A DNA stretch of 64,000 bases, from positions 57,292 through 121,291 of the forward strand of contig JAFUGA010000054.1 in the NCBI GenBank assembly GCA_017469625.1, in the 5' to 3' direction. Position numbers and translations under genes: made by a program. Below, in pieces: positions 26,189-34,439 of the stretch. Source of the DNA: Bacteroidales bacterium. GTDB lineage: Bacteria > Bacteroidota > Bacteroidia > Bacteroidales > P3. Position 1 is the first letter of the stretch. Each line of letters starts with the position of its first letter. The notes beneath the pieces are model-generated. The model was not told the origin of the DNA. It saw nothing but the letters and a program-made list of their open reading frames with translations, and ran no database searches.

Positions 26189-28153
26189 ATGAAACTTTAT
26201 ATAACAATAATATTGTCCCTGCTTTCCTGTGTGTGTTTGTATGCACAGGATAGTTTGAAAACTACTATGTTGGACAGTATTACTGTTTCGGCTCAGAAAG
26301 TTAATCTTTTAGAAAAAACACCTTCGGGAGATATTTTACAGAAAAAAGACTTACAAACCTTGAACACAAACACTGTAGGCGATGCTGCAAAATTTTTAAG
26401 TGGTGTTATGGTGAAAGATTACGGTGGTTTGGGAGGTGTGAAAACTATAAGCGTGAGAGGATTATCTTCCAATCATACAGCCATACTTTACGATGGAGTA
26501 AATATTTTTGATAATCAAAGTGGGCAAGTAGATTTAGGTAAATACTCTCTTTCTTCTGTGGGGTCGTTATCTTTGGCCAATGGACAGTTTACTCCTATGC
26601 TTCCAACGGCTACTGCTTTGGCTTCATCATCGAGCATAAGTATTCAGACAGAAAAACCGAACTTAAACGACAAACGACAACGTGGAGAATTTTCTCTTTC
26701 TTATGGGTCGTTCTCTACAGTGAATGCAGATTGGTTTTATGCTCAGAAGATAAACAATAAAAATATCATAACTACCTATTTTGATATTATCTCTTCTAAA
26801 GGAGATTATCCGTTTGTACTACATTATGGTACACTGAACAATCAAAAAACCGAAGAATTAAAACGAGAAAACAACGATATACTTTCTACTCATGCCGAAA
26901 TCAATTGGTTCTTGGATATAAATAGAACAAATACTTTGAAAGTTAAAGCCTATGCTTATTATTCGGATAGGGGATTGCCTTCGGACGTTACATTATATTA
27001 TATGAATAGTAAGGACAGACTGTATAATAAAAATTTGTTTCTGCAATCTTCTTACACGTCTTATCTCAGCGGATTATTTACCTACAAGAATAATTTTAAA
27101 ATAGATTGGAATTTTACTGAATATATAGAACCTTTGTTATCAAATGGATTGGGTGGGGAAGATGATGTATATAAACAAACTCTTATATATGACAACAATG
27201 CTTTGAGTTTCCAACCTCGTGAAAATATGTTCTTCACTCTTACCAATGATTTATATTACAATACGTTGAAAGCCGTGCCACAGATGGACGATACACCGGG
27301 AAGATTTTCTTCTTTGACGGCTTTTGTTATAGATTGGCGAATAGAGAAACATATATACGTAACAGCAAACTTGTTACACTCGTATTATTTAGATGAATAT
27401 TTGGGCGAGACTACAAGTACTAATCATTTTTCACCATTTATCTCTGTAAAATATCAAAGAGGTATATTTACTTCTACTTTGTTTTACAAGAATATTTTTC
27501 GTATGCCAACATTTAATGAATTATATTATAGACGTGTAGGCTCAAGAAGTTTAAAGCCAGAAAACACTTTGCAACTTTCTTTTACAAACACACTGAACAA
27601 AGATTATAATTCTTGGGGATATTCTACAGAGTTGAGTTTGTACTACAATGATGTAACGGACAAAATCGTTGCTATACCGAAAAATATCTACCTTTGGTCT
27701 ATGGTGAATTATGGAAAGGCAGAGATATATGGTGCAGATGTTCGTTTAGGTCTTTGGTTGAAAATGAGAGATATAACTTTTGATATAAAACTAAATTATT
27801 CTTATTCTCACGCTATGGATAACGAAAAAGAGTCTATTACTTACAAAAATCTATTACCTTATTCTCCCGAACAGGTTTATACTATAATCTCTACACTAAG
27901 ATGGAACAAATTTACCTTAGGCTATAATTGTATGTTGGTAGATAATCGTTACTCTTTGCCAGAGAATTCTCTGTTCAATCTATTGCCACATTATGCCGAC
28001 CATAGTGCAAACCTGTCTTATGTTTTGAACAAAAATGGAGATTATACATTTACATTTGCAGTTAATAACATACTTAACAAACAGTATGAAGTAATACGTT
28101 CCTATCCTATGATGGGAAGAAATTTTCAATTTAAAATAACTTTAAAACTATGA
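26189..28153 (+). CDS. TonB-dependent outer-membrane receptor, BtuB-like
   Basis: A 654-residue receptor with signal peptide (about 1-19, CVCLYAQ). The plug begins at about 28 (LDSITVSAQKVNLLEKTPSGDIL) and contains GGVKTISVRGLSSNHTAILYDGVNI; the remainder is a 22-strand-type barrel ending in the aromatic terminus FKITLKL. There is no carboxypeptidase-like extension as in SusC, and the size matches BtuB-type vitamin or metal-chelate receptors. The next gene overlaps by 4 bp and encodes a beta-propeller lipoprotein, the arrangement of BtuB-BtuG cobalamin uptake in Bacteroides. The substrate assignment is inferred from that pairing. Confidence 0.85.
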   Translation: MKLYITIILSLLSCVCLYAQDSLKTTMLDSITVSAQKVNLLEKTPSGDILQKKDLQTLNTNTVGDAAKFLSGVMVKDYGGLGGVKTISVRGLSSNHTAILYDGVNIFDNQSGQVDLGKYSLSSVGSLSLANGQFTPMLPTATALASSSSISIQTEKPNLNDKRQRGEFSLSYGSFSTVNADWFYAQKINNKNIITTYFDIISSKGDYPFVLHYGTLNNQKTEELKRENNDILSTHAEINWFLDINRTNTLKVKAYAYYSDRGLPSDVTLYYMNSKDRLYNKNLFLQSSYTSYLSGLFTYKNNFKIDWNFTEYIEPLLSNGLGGEDDVYKQTLIYDNNALSFQPRENMFFTLTNDLYYNTLKAVPQMDDTPGRFSSLTAFVIDWRIEKHIYVTANLLHSYYLDEYLGETTSTNHFSPFISVKYQRGIFTSTLFYKNIFRMPTFNELYYRRVGSRSLKPENTLQLSFTNTLNKDYNSWGYSTELSLYYNDVTDKIVAIPKNIYLWSMVNYGKAEIYGADVRLGLWLKMRDITFDIKLNYSYSHAMDNEKESITYKNLLPYSPEQVYTIISTLRWNKFTLGYNCMLVDNRYSLPENSLFNLLPHYADHSANLSYVLNKNGDYTFTFAVNNILNKQYEVIRSYPMMGRNFQFKITLKL

Positions 28154-29211
28154 AAAAGACAAGATTTCTGTTATTATTGTTGCCGTTGATACTTTTTACC
28201 TCTTGTTTTGAGGATAAAGATACCAAGAAAAAAAATCCATATTCTGAAACAGATAATGGACTTTATGTCCTTTGCGAAGGCACAGGAACGGATAACAATT
28301 CTGCACTTTCATATTTCAACTTTAAAGATAGTACTTCTGTAGGCGACTATTTCACAGAGGGATTAGGAAAAAATGCTAACGATATGATAAGTGTAGGGGA
28401 CAACCTTTATATAGCAGTAACCGAAAGTGCATGTATATGGGTTGTAAACAAGAAAACAGGCAAGGCAGTAAAGAGAATAGAAACCATAGATAGCGATGGT
28501 AATAACAGAATGCCAAGACGTTTGACTTATAACGATGGTTATGTTTATGCTGCTTGTTGGGACGGTAACGTTATAAAAATATCTACAACTACAAATGCAA
28601 TAGTAGCAAACTGTCCTACAAATGGACGTTATCCAGAGGGAATAGCCATAGCCAATGGTAAGATATATGTAGCCAATTCGGGAGGAAAAGATTATCCAAA
28701 CTATGATAACACTGTGGCTGTTATAGATATGAATACATTTTCTTTTGAAAAACATCTTACAGTTTTGAAAAACCCTCAGACTGTTAAATCTTATGAAAAT
28801 AAGGTCTATGTTTTATCTACAGGAGATTATTCTTCTACATATCAACTTACCGTAATCAATAACGCAGAAATAGAACAACAACTGCAGATGAATATTACAG
28901 ATTTTGATTTCTGGCAAAACAGAATGTATTTCTTCTATACCTCTGTATATTCTTCCCCATCATCAAACAAAGAGTTTAATTTCTCATACTTGAATATAGA
29001 CAATATGAATGCAGAACCTACTATTGTACAACAATATTTAGTAGATGGAATGGTGATGCCTTATCATATCATAGTTATGGATAATACTATTTTTATAACA
29101 GATGCTAAGAATTTCACTTCTTCAGGAGATGTTTTTGCATTATCTACAAGTGGGGAAATATTGTATAAATTTCCTGTGTTAATAAATCCAAGTAAGATAG
29201 TTAAGAAATAA
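28150..29211 (+). CDS. YncE/DUF5074-type beta-propeller lipoprotein (BtuG-like)
   Basis: A 353-residue lipoprotein (lipobox LFTSC, Cys about 19) starting inside the stop of the receptor gene. Repeating strand motifs such as ADNMISVGDNLYIAVTESACIWVVNKKTGKAVKRI and YPEGIAIANGKIYVANSGG are those of YncE-like seven-bladed propellers. In Bacteroides the surface lipoprotein BtuG is of this type and captures B12 for BtuB, so a corrinoid-capture role is the best inference. B12 is needed by the lysine aminomutase encoded 5 kb downstream. An iron-complex role cannot be excluded. Confidence 0.75.
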   Translation: MKKTRFLLLLLPLILFTSCFEDKDTKKKNPYSETDNGLYVLCEGTGTDNNSALSYFNFKDSTSVGDYFTEGLGKNANDMISVGDNLYIAVTESACIWVVNKKTGKAVKRIETIDSDGNNRMPRRLTYNDGYVYAACWDGNVIKISTTTNAIVANCPTNGRYPEGIAIANGKIYVANSGGKDYPNYDNTVAVIDMNTFSFEKHLTVLKNPQTVKSYENKVYVLSTGDYSSTYQLTVINNAEIEQQLQMNITDFDFWQNRMYFFYTSVYSSPSSNKEFNFSYLNIDNMNAEPTIVQQYLVDGMVMPYHIIVMDNTIFITDAKNFTSSGDVFALSTSGEILYKFPVLINPSKIVKK

Positions 29212-29227
29212 TTTTGCTTTTCAAATA

Positions 29228-29258
29228 TTGTGAGTTACGCAAAAAATAACTAACTTTG
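29228..29258 (+). promoter_or_regulatory. Promoter of kdd
   Basis: TTG (29228-29230), 20 bp, TAACTTTG (29251-29258), about 50 bp upstream of the kdd ATG. Confidence 0.65.
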
Positions 29259-29310
29259 CAAACCGAATAATAAAATAAAGAAAAATAATATTAAATAAAA
29301 TTTTAAAACA

Positions 29311-30384
29311 ATGCAAAAAAAAGGAAATAAATACGGTACACACCGTGTCATAGAACCAAAAGGTGTTCTTCCACAACCAGCAAACAAGATTGATAACAAT
29401 ATGGATGAAATCTATGATAATGAAATCCTTATTGATGTACAAACTTTGAACATAGATTCTGCATCTTTCACAGATATACACGAATATGCAAAACAACAAG
29501 CAGGTGAAGGAGCAAGTGAAGAACAAGTTATGGAAGAGATAAAGAAAGAAATGCTTCTTAATGTTGAACTTCAAGGAAAACACCGTAACAGAAGAACAGG
29601 TTCTGGAGGTATGTTGTTAGGTAAAGTTGAAAAAATAGGCGATGCTCTTAAAGGTAAAATAGATTTAAAAGAAGGCGACCGTATAGCAACATTGGTTTCT
29701 CTTTCTCTTACTCCTTTGAGAATAGACGAAATCATAAAGATAAAAGCAGATGTTGACCAAGTAGATATTAAAGGTAAAGCTATATTATTTGAAAGTGGTA
29801 TATATGCAAAAATACCAGATGATATGCCAGAAAAACTTGCTCTTTCTGCACTTGACGTTGCTGGAGCTCCTGCACAAACAGCAAAACTTTGTCAATATGG
29901 ACAAAATGTTGTAATACTTGGAGCAGGTGGCAAGAGTGGTATGCTTTGCTGCTATGAAGCAAAGAAACGTGTAGGTGTTACAGGAAAAGTTATTGGTTTG
30001 ACAAATAGTCCTAAATCTACTAACAGATTAAAAGAACTTGAATTCTGTGATGTAGTTGTTTCTGTAGCAGGAAAAACTCCTGTTGAGATATACGAATTGG
30101 TTTGCGAATTAACAAATGGTAAGATGGCAGATGTTACTATCAACTGTGTTAATGTACCAGACCAAGAAATGACAGCAGTACTTTGCACAAAAGATGATGG
30201 CGTTGTATATTTCTTCTCTATGGCAACAAGTTTCACAAAAGCTTCTTTGGGAGCAGAAGGTATAGGTTCAGACGTTAATATGATTATGGGTAACGGTTAT
30301 ACTAAAGGACACGCTGAATTTACTCTTCAAGAGTTGAGAGAAAGTCCAAAACTAAGAAAGATATTTGAAGAATTATACGCTTAA
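29311..30384 (+). CDS. kdd: L-erythro-3,5-diaminohexanoate dehydrogenase
   Basis: A cytoplasmic 357-residue enzyme that oxidatively deaminates 3,5-diaminohexanoate to 5-amino-3-oxohexanoate with NAD(P)+, the second step after lysine aminomutase in lysine fermentation. Recognised from the N-terminus KYGTHRVIEPKGVLPQPANKIDN, ILIDVQTLNIDSASFTDI, HRNRRTGSGGMLLGKV and the Rossmann segment VVILGAGGKSGMLCCYEAKKRVGVTGKVIG. Length is normal for the family. It is transcribed alone from its own promoter and ends at a strong terminator, separated from kamDE and kce. Confidence 0.95.
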   Translation: MQKKGNKYGTHRVIEPKGVLPQPANKIDNNMDEIYDNEILIDVQTLNIDSASFTDIHEYAKQQAGEGASEEQVMEEIKKEMLLNVELQGKHRNRRTGSGGMLLGKVEKIGDALKGKIDLKEGDRIATLVSLSLTPLRIDEIIKIKADVDQVDIKGKAILFESGIYAKIPDDMPEKLALSALDVAGAPAQTAKLCQYGQNVVILGAGGKSGMLCCYEAKKRVGVTGKVIGLTNSPKSTNRLKELEFCDVVVSVAGKTPVEIYELVCELTNGKMADVTINCVNVPDQEMTAVLCTKDDGVVYFFSMATSFTKASLGAEGIGSDVNMIMGNGYTKGHAEFTLQELRESPKLRKIFEELYA

Positions 30385-30409
30385 AATATCATAACTGTTT
30401 ATATAATTT

Positions 30410-30446
30410 AAAGTCTTTGTAGTTTCGTTACTACAAAGACTTTTTC
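30410..30446 (+). terminator. Intrinsic terminator of kdd
   Basis: Fourteen-bp perfect stem, left arm 30410-30423 (AAAGTCTTTGTAGT), right arm 30430-30443, loop TTCGTT, T-run. Positioned between convergent genes; may also act on the opposite strand. Confidence 0.95.
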
Positions 30447-30475
30447 ATTACTTAACTTTTTCGTATAATAATAAA

Positions 30476-30898
30476 TTATTTCTTTATTATCCAACCAAAA
30501 TATGCTCCTGTTTCTCTATCATAAGTAATAACAACTTCATAACCTTTTGCCAAGTTTTCATCAACCCATCTGTAAAACTCATCTCTATCTCCTGACCAAA
30601 AATCAGGCTTACCTAAATCATCTTTATCCGAAATGAATTTCTTGTAATCAATACCTCCTGTATTGTTGTTAAATAACACTAATTTAGTATCGTTATAGAA
30701 CTCTGAAACAAGAGTTAAAGCCATGTTAATTTTTATAGATTTAAAATTTATTTTGTCTATGTTAGGATAGCTTTTGACTTCTATTTTTGTTTTCTTTACA
30801 TCGTCATCTTCATCATTATTGCAAGCAACGAAAAGAGTGGAAAACATTACTACTGCTAAAAAGATTGCGAATGTTTGTTTTAAATTTATTTTTTTCAT
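30476..30898 (-). CDS. Hypothetical lipoprotein in ECF sigma operon
   Basis: A 140-residue lipoprotein (lipobox TLFVAC, Cys about 26, then NNDEDDD). The mature part is mixed alpha/beta with WSGDRDEFYRWVDENLAKGYEVVITYDRETGAYFGWIIKK at the end. I recognise no family. It is the last gene of the sigma/anti-sigma cluster, 107 bp downstream of the preceding gene, so it may be a target or envelope component under that sigma factor. The C-terminus (aromatic-G-aromatic then KK) is similar in style to the next protein. Confidence 0.65.
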   Translation of the reverse strand: MKKINLKQTFAIFLAVVMFSTLFVACNNDEDDDVKKTKIEVKSYPNIDKINFKSIKINMALTLVSEFYNDTKLVLFNNNTGGIDYKKFISDKDDLGKPDFWSGDRDEFYRWVDENLAKGYEVVITYDRETGAYFGWIIKK

Positions 30899-31005
30899 AT
30901 TTTATATATTTTTATAATGTTTAACTTTTATTTTTTTGCTATTAGATTATTTGTTTTTCAAAATATATTCTTTAACTGCTATTCATATACCCTCCTTTTT
31001 TAGAA

Positions 31006-31335
31006 TTATTTAACGAATAAAGCACTGTATTTTCCATCTTTCTCATAAGTTTCTTTTAGAACAAAACCTTCAGATTTTCTCTCTTCTATATATTTCATAA
31101 GTTCGTCCATATCTTTGGCTACAATGTAGAAACGAACCTTGTATTTTGCCAACTCGTCTTTGGAATAACGCAATTCGGTTTCTGAGGTAAGTCTTTTCAT
31201 CGTTGCAATGACAGAATCCATTTTCTCTTGGCTAATAGAATCTCTACCATTGCTTATCATTTTAGAATTGGTTTGAGAAACACCTACACAATAAACAGAC
31301 ATACAGACTGTTAATAATAAAAACATTTTTTTCAT
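31006..31335 (-). CDS. Hypothetical small secreted protein in ECF sigma operon
   Basis: A 109-residue protein with signal peptide (about 1-20, VGVSQ). The mature part is helical, then YKVRFYIVAKDMDELMKYIEERKSEGFVLKETYEKDGKYSALFVK. No named family recognised. It lies 14 bp after the anti-sigma-like gene, so it is very probably in one transcript with it. Like the neighbouring lipoprotein it ends in a short beta-hairpin with Lys as last residue. Confidence 0.65.
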   Translation of the reverse strand: MKKMFLLLTVCMSVYCVGVSQTNSKMISNGRDSISQEKMDSVIATMKRLTSETELRYSKDELAKYKVRFYIVAKDMDELMKYIEERKSEGFVLKETYEKDGKYSALFVK

Positions 31336-31349
31336 AACAATAATTTTTT

Positions 31350-32015
31350 TTAATTTATACTATAACTTAAAATACCTTTCACAGTATTATTTTCCACTTC
31401 AAAGACCATATTTCCGTTGTTTTTACAATCTTCATCGCAAAACTCTATCCTCGCACAAGTATCCGTCTTGTTGTATTGCGAAAGCCTTACTCCCTCTATG
31501 GTTTTGTTCATTCCAAAATCAAATAACGAAAGAACACTCTTGTAAAAATCTTGATTTTCGTCTTCAATTTTTTGTTTGGAAACAAAAACAGTATCTTTTC
31601 TTATACTCTCTTTAAATATTGTATCTCTCTTATATACAATCTTTTCTGTAATAGGGGAGTTCTTTACGATAGTTTTTGTTGAAAAGATTTTTTGTTGAGG
31701 TTTCAAAATAAATAAACACAAAAAAACAATGGCTGCTGCAGAACTTACTATGGAAATATATCGTAAAATATTTCTCTGTCGTTGCAATGTTTGATTGATA
31801 ACTTTTTGTTGTTGATTATAAGAAAGAATACTGTTTTTGTTTTCAAACTTTATGTTTTCATTCAAATACTCTATCTTAGAATATTTTTCTTGTAAAACCT
31901 TGTATTTTTGGTTTTTATCCAAAAAATCTTCTAATTCTTTTTTCTCATCTTTGTTTAGATTTCCCTCGTTATAATCCAACAAAAGAGAATAAATATTTTC
32001 TTCGTTTATATTCAT
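31350..32015 (-). CDS. Putative membrane-anchored anti-sigma factor
   Basis: A 221-residue protein. The N-terminal segment (IYSLLLDYNEGNLNKDEKKELEDFLDKNQKYK) resembles the cytoplasmic helical part of Bacteroidota anti-sigma proteins. One transmembrane helix at about 94-112 (YISIVSSAAAIVFLCLFIL) is followed by a periplasmic domain of about 105 residues with no recognisable FecR fold. Position directly after an ECF sigma gene (6-bp gap) supports the role; no zinc-binding HxxxCxxC motif is seen. Confidence 0.7.
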   Translation of the reverse strand: MNINEENIYSLLLDYNEGNLNKDEKKELEDFLDKNQKYKVLQEKYSKIEYLNENIKFENKNSILSYNQQQKVINQTLQRQRNILRYISIVSSAAAIVFLCLFILKPQQKIFSTKTIVKNSPITEKIVYKRDTIFKESIRKDTVFVSKQKIEDENQDFYKSVLSLFDFGMNKTIEGVRLSQYNKTDTCARIEFCDEDCKNNGNMVFEVENNTVKGILSYSIN

Positions 32016-32021
32016 AATCTA

Positions 32022-32501
32022 TTATTTAATTTCTTTATTTATAATATCTTGTATCAAAATTCTTGCTCTGTAAATAATGTTTTTGACAGATGGAAGGCTT
32101 ATTTTCAGACGTGTTGCTATTTCTTCGTAAGAGTAACCTTCAAAATCTTTCATTGCTATGCACTGAGAATATTTTTCGGGTAAAGATTGAGTTATGAAGT
32201 TGATAAAGTTCTGGTTTTCAAATGCGTTATTCTCATAGTTTTCTTTTAGTAAAACGTTTTCTTTGTAGATTTGAGAGATTTTCTTGTTTTTTAAATTTTG
32301 AAGTATCAAATAGTTAGCCGTGTTAAATAAAAAAGTCTTTGCTTTAATAAAATCAACCTCGTCTTTTTTCTTCCAAAGAATAAGATAACTCTCCGCCACA
32401 ATATCTTCTGACAAAAACTTCTCCTGCACATTCCTAACGACAAAACAGTATAGTCTGTCAGAAAATAAATTAACGCAATTATTGTACTCTTTTTCACTCA
32501 T
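32022..32501 (-). CDS. ECF-type RNA polymerase sigma factor
   Basis: A 159-residue sigma factor. Region 2 is visible as FLSEDIVAESYLILWKKKDEVDFIKAKTFLFNTANYLILQNLKN, region 4 as LPEKYSQCIAMKDFEGYSYEEIATRLKISLPSVKNIIYRARILIQD. Size and domains are those of Bacteroidota ECF factors. It opens an operon with an anti-sigma-like membrane protein and probably two small secreted proteins. No TonB receptor or SusC/D pair follows, so it is more likely an envelope-stress system than a nutrient-uptake one. No autoregulatory promoter could be identified. Confidence 0.9.
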   Translation of the reverse strand: MSEKEYNNCVNLFSDRLYCFVVRNVQEKFLSEDIVAESYLILWKKKDEVDFIKAKTFLFNTANYLILQNLKNKKISQIYKENVLLKENYENNAFENQNFINFITQSLPEKYSQCIAMKDFEGYSYEEIATRLKISLPSVKNIIYRARILIQDIINKEIK

Positions 32502-32630
32502 AATAATTAGGTTGTTTTTATACCTATATCTCTTTAAAACGCAAAAAGTCTCACAAATTTTTTATTTTTTTTACAAAATACAGAAAATCAGAGAGATAAA
32601 ATTTGATTTTTTTACTATGAAGTTTTATTT

Positions 32631-32811
32631 TACTATAATATAACTTCGCTTTAATTTTCTATCTCTTTATTCTAATTTTGTAGAACTTTGTTTTAGAATT
32701 CTATCTCTTTGTTTTAATTTTCTCTTTCTTTGTTTTAGAAAATTAGAACAAAGAAAGAGAAAAGCGAAACGAAGTTTTAGAAAAATAAAACCTTGTTTCG
32801 CTATAAAAGTA
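32631..32811. repeat. 21-bp modular palindromic array R6
   Basis: About eight 21-bp modules, with CTTTATTCTA, CTTTGTTTTA and then AAAGAAAGAG variants. Ends TACTATAATATA and TATAAAAGTA are imperfect complements. It lies 91 bp past the stop codon of the SagB-like gene. The rest of the 32502-32902 gap is AT-rich leader without other visible features. Confidence 0.85.
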
Positions 32812-32902
32812 TTTTGTTTTAATTATACAAAGTAAAATATACTTGAAATTCTGTTGTGTTATTTATTTTTTTTACAAGGAATTAAGAAGTGAAAATGTTG
32901 CC

Positions 32903-33541
32903 TTATTTCTTGTAACCTATGGTTTGGAATAAAAATACAACTTCTAAATCTTTCAAACCTAAGATTTCTTTCACTTGTTTCTCTTGGTGGGCTCCGTAAC
33001 GTGTAACAGTACCCAAATCATTATTCATACCATCAACTGCAAGATACATATTCTGAGATACATAAGCAGCACTCATGGCACCGAAAACGTTCATTGTATG
33101 ATGATTTTTAACTCTCTCGTATTTGGAAAGGTCAGACACTATTGCAATGTTTGTAACTTTTGCAGCAAAACCGTTTTCCCTATCTGTACTTGCACGATAA
33201 TCGCCTTTCTTTATAAGGTTTAGAGTGTTTTCTTTCGCATCATATTTGTATATACCATTTTCAAGGAAAACGTAAAGGTCTATATCCTGTGTGTTCATAG
33301 CAGTAGGTGCAGTCCTTGTACCTTTTTGATTGTACCCAAAGCCAGCCCAAAGAATTGTAGAAAGTTCTTGCATAGATATATCGCCATCTTTGAAACTTCT
33401 ATCGCTCTTTCTTATATCCAAAGTTTTCAAAATGTTTTCTCCGCCGTCTTTTTTAGGTGCTGGTAGTTTAATATCTTGTGCCATAATCAGACTGCAACCA
33501 AATATACCTGCAAATAGTAATGCTATCTTTGTTATTTTCAT
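32903..33541 (-). CDS. Exported SagB/ThcOx-type nitroreductase-fold protein
   Basis: A 212-residue protein with a signal peptide (about 1-21, CSLIMAQ). The mature part has the nitroreductase fold: ILKTLDIRKSDRSFKDGDISMQELSTILWAGFGYNQKGTRTAPTAMNTQDIDLYVF, then NVFGAMSAAYVSQNMYLAVDGMNNDLGTVTRYGAHQEKQVKEILGL. These are FMN-binding features. The family includes azoline oxidases and nitroreductases, but no peptide or YcaO gene is near, so a cofactor-dependent exported reductase is the simplest view. Alone in its transcript, with array R6 downstream. Confidence 0.82.
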   Translation of the reverse strand: MKITKIALLFAGIFGCSLIMAQDIKLPAPKKDGGENILKTLDIRKSDRSFKDGDISMQELSTILWAGFGYNQKGTRTAPTAMNTQDIDLYVFLENGIYKYDAKENTLNLIKKGDYRASTDRENGFAAKVTNIAIVSDLSKYERVKNHHTMNVFGAMSAAYVSQNMYLAVDGMNNDLGTVTRYGAHQEKQVKEILGLKDLEVVFLFQTIGYKK

Positions 33542-33602
33542 AAGTTTTTTATTGTTATTATGTTTATAAATCTATGTTCTAATAAAATGATTTTAAGTAA
33601 TA

Positions 33603-33640
33603 TAAAAATAAAGGATAGAGAACAAAATCTCTATCCTTAT
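33603..33640 (-). terminator. Intrinsic terminator of kamDE
   Basis: Ten-bp stem 33611-33620 (AAGGATAGAG) / 33629-33638 (CTCTATCCTT); read on the minus strand it is followed by a TTTATTTTTATA tract, just after the kamE stop codon. Confidence 0.9.
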
Positions 33641-33647
33641 TCTCCTT

Positions 33648-34439
33648 TTAGATTTTGCCTAAACGCTTTGCTAACTCTTCTGAAATGAACGATGCAACGT
33701 CATCTGCATAAGTGTTTGCTCCGAAACCAGCATCATATCCCAACTCTTTAGCAAGTTCATGTGTTATTCTGGCACCACCACAGCAAAGAATAACCTTATC
33801 TCTTAGCCCTTCTGCTTCAAGCATTTCTACAAGTTCGGTAAGGTTTTTAATATGTACGTCTTTCTGTGTAACAGTCTGAGAAACCAAAAGAGCATCTGCT
33901 TTCAGTTCTATGGCCTTTGCAATAAATTCTTCGTTAGGAACCTGCGACCCCATATTCAAAGCCTCTATCATTTCGTAACGTTCCAAACCATAATGACCAG
34001 CATAACCCTTCATATTCATTATAGCGTCTATACCTACTGTGTGTGCGTCAGTTCCTGTTGAAGCACCTACAATGACTATCTTTCTTCCAATATGGTCTTT
34101 TATGTATTGGTCGTTTTCGTGCATATCCATAACGTTACTTTCCACCTTTGGAACGTGTATAACTGTGTAATCCACAGTATGTGTACAAGAACCGTAACAG
34201 TTAAAGAAAGTAAAACCTTTTGTAAGTTCTTGATAGAAAACAACCATAGGGTTTTCAAAGCCCATTTTTTTCAAAAGTTGTTTGGCTGCTTCCACACCTT
34301 CATCTCCTGCTGGTACAGGAAGAGTAAAACTCAACTGAGTTTTACCATCGTTCATTGTATCTCCGTATGGTTTAACTTTGGTTAGGTCAAGATTGGTATC
34401 AAAATTCTTGGCCTCCATTGAATATAGTCCTGCACTCAT
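33648..34439 (-). CDS. kamE: Lysine 5,6-aminomutase, beta (B12/PLP-binding) subunit
   Basis: A 263-residue small subunit of the adenosylcobalamin- and PLP-dependent mutase that moves the terminal amino group of D-lysine or beta-lysine from C6 to C5. The base-off/His-on cobalamin motif DAHTVG is at 131-136 with His133, and Lys144 in MNMKG is the PLP-anchoring residue; both positions agree with the characterised clostridial enzyme. The Rossmann domain continues to AKRLGKI. Its ATG overlaps the kamD stop codon by one base, so the two subunits are translationally coupled. A terminator follows. Confidence 0.96.
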   Translation of the reverse strand: MSAGLYSMEAKNFDTNLDLTKVKPYGDTMNDGKTQLSFTLPVPAGDEGVEAAKQLLKKMGFENPMVVFYQELTKGFTFFNCYGSCTHTVDYTVIHVPKVESNVMDMHENDQYIKDHIGRKIVIVGASTGTDAHTVGIDAIMNMKGYAGHYGLERYEMIEALNMGSQVPNEEFIAKAIELKADALLVSQTVTQKDVHIKNLTELVEMLEAEGLRDKVILCCGGARITHELAKELGYDAGFGANTYADDVASFISEELAKRLGKI

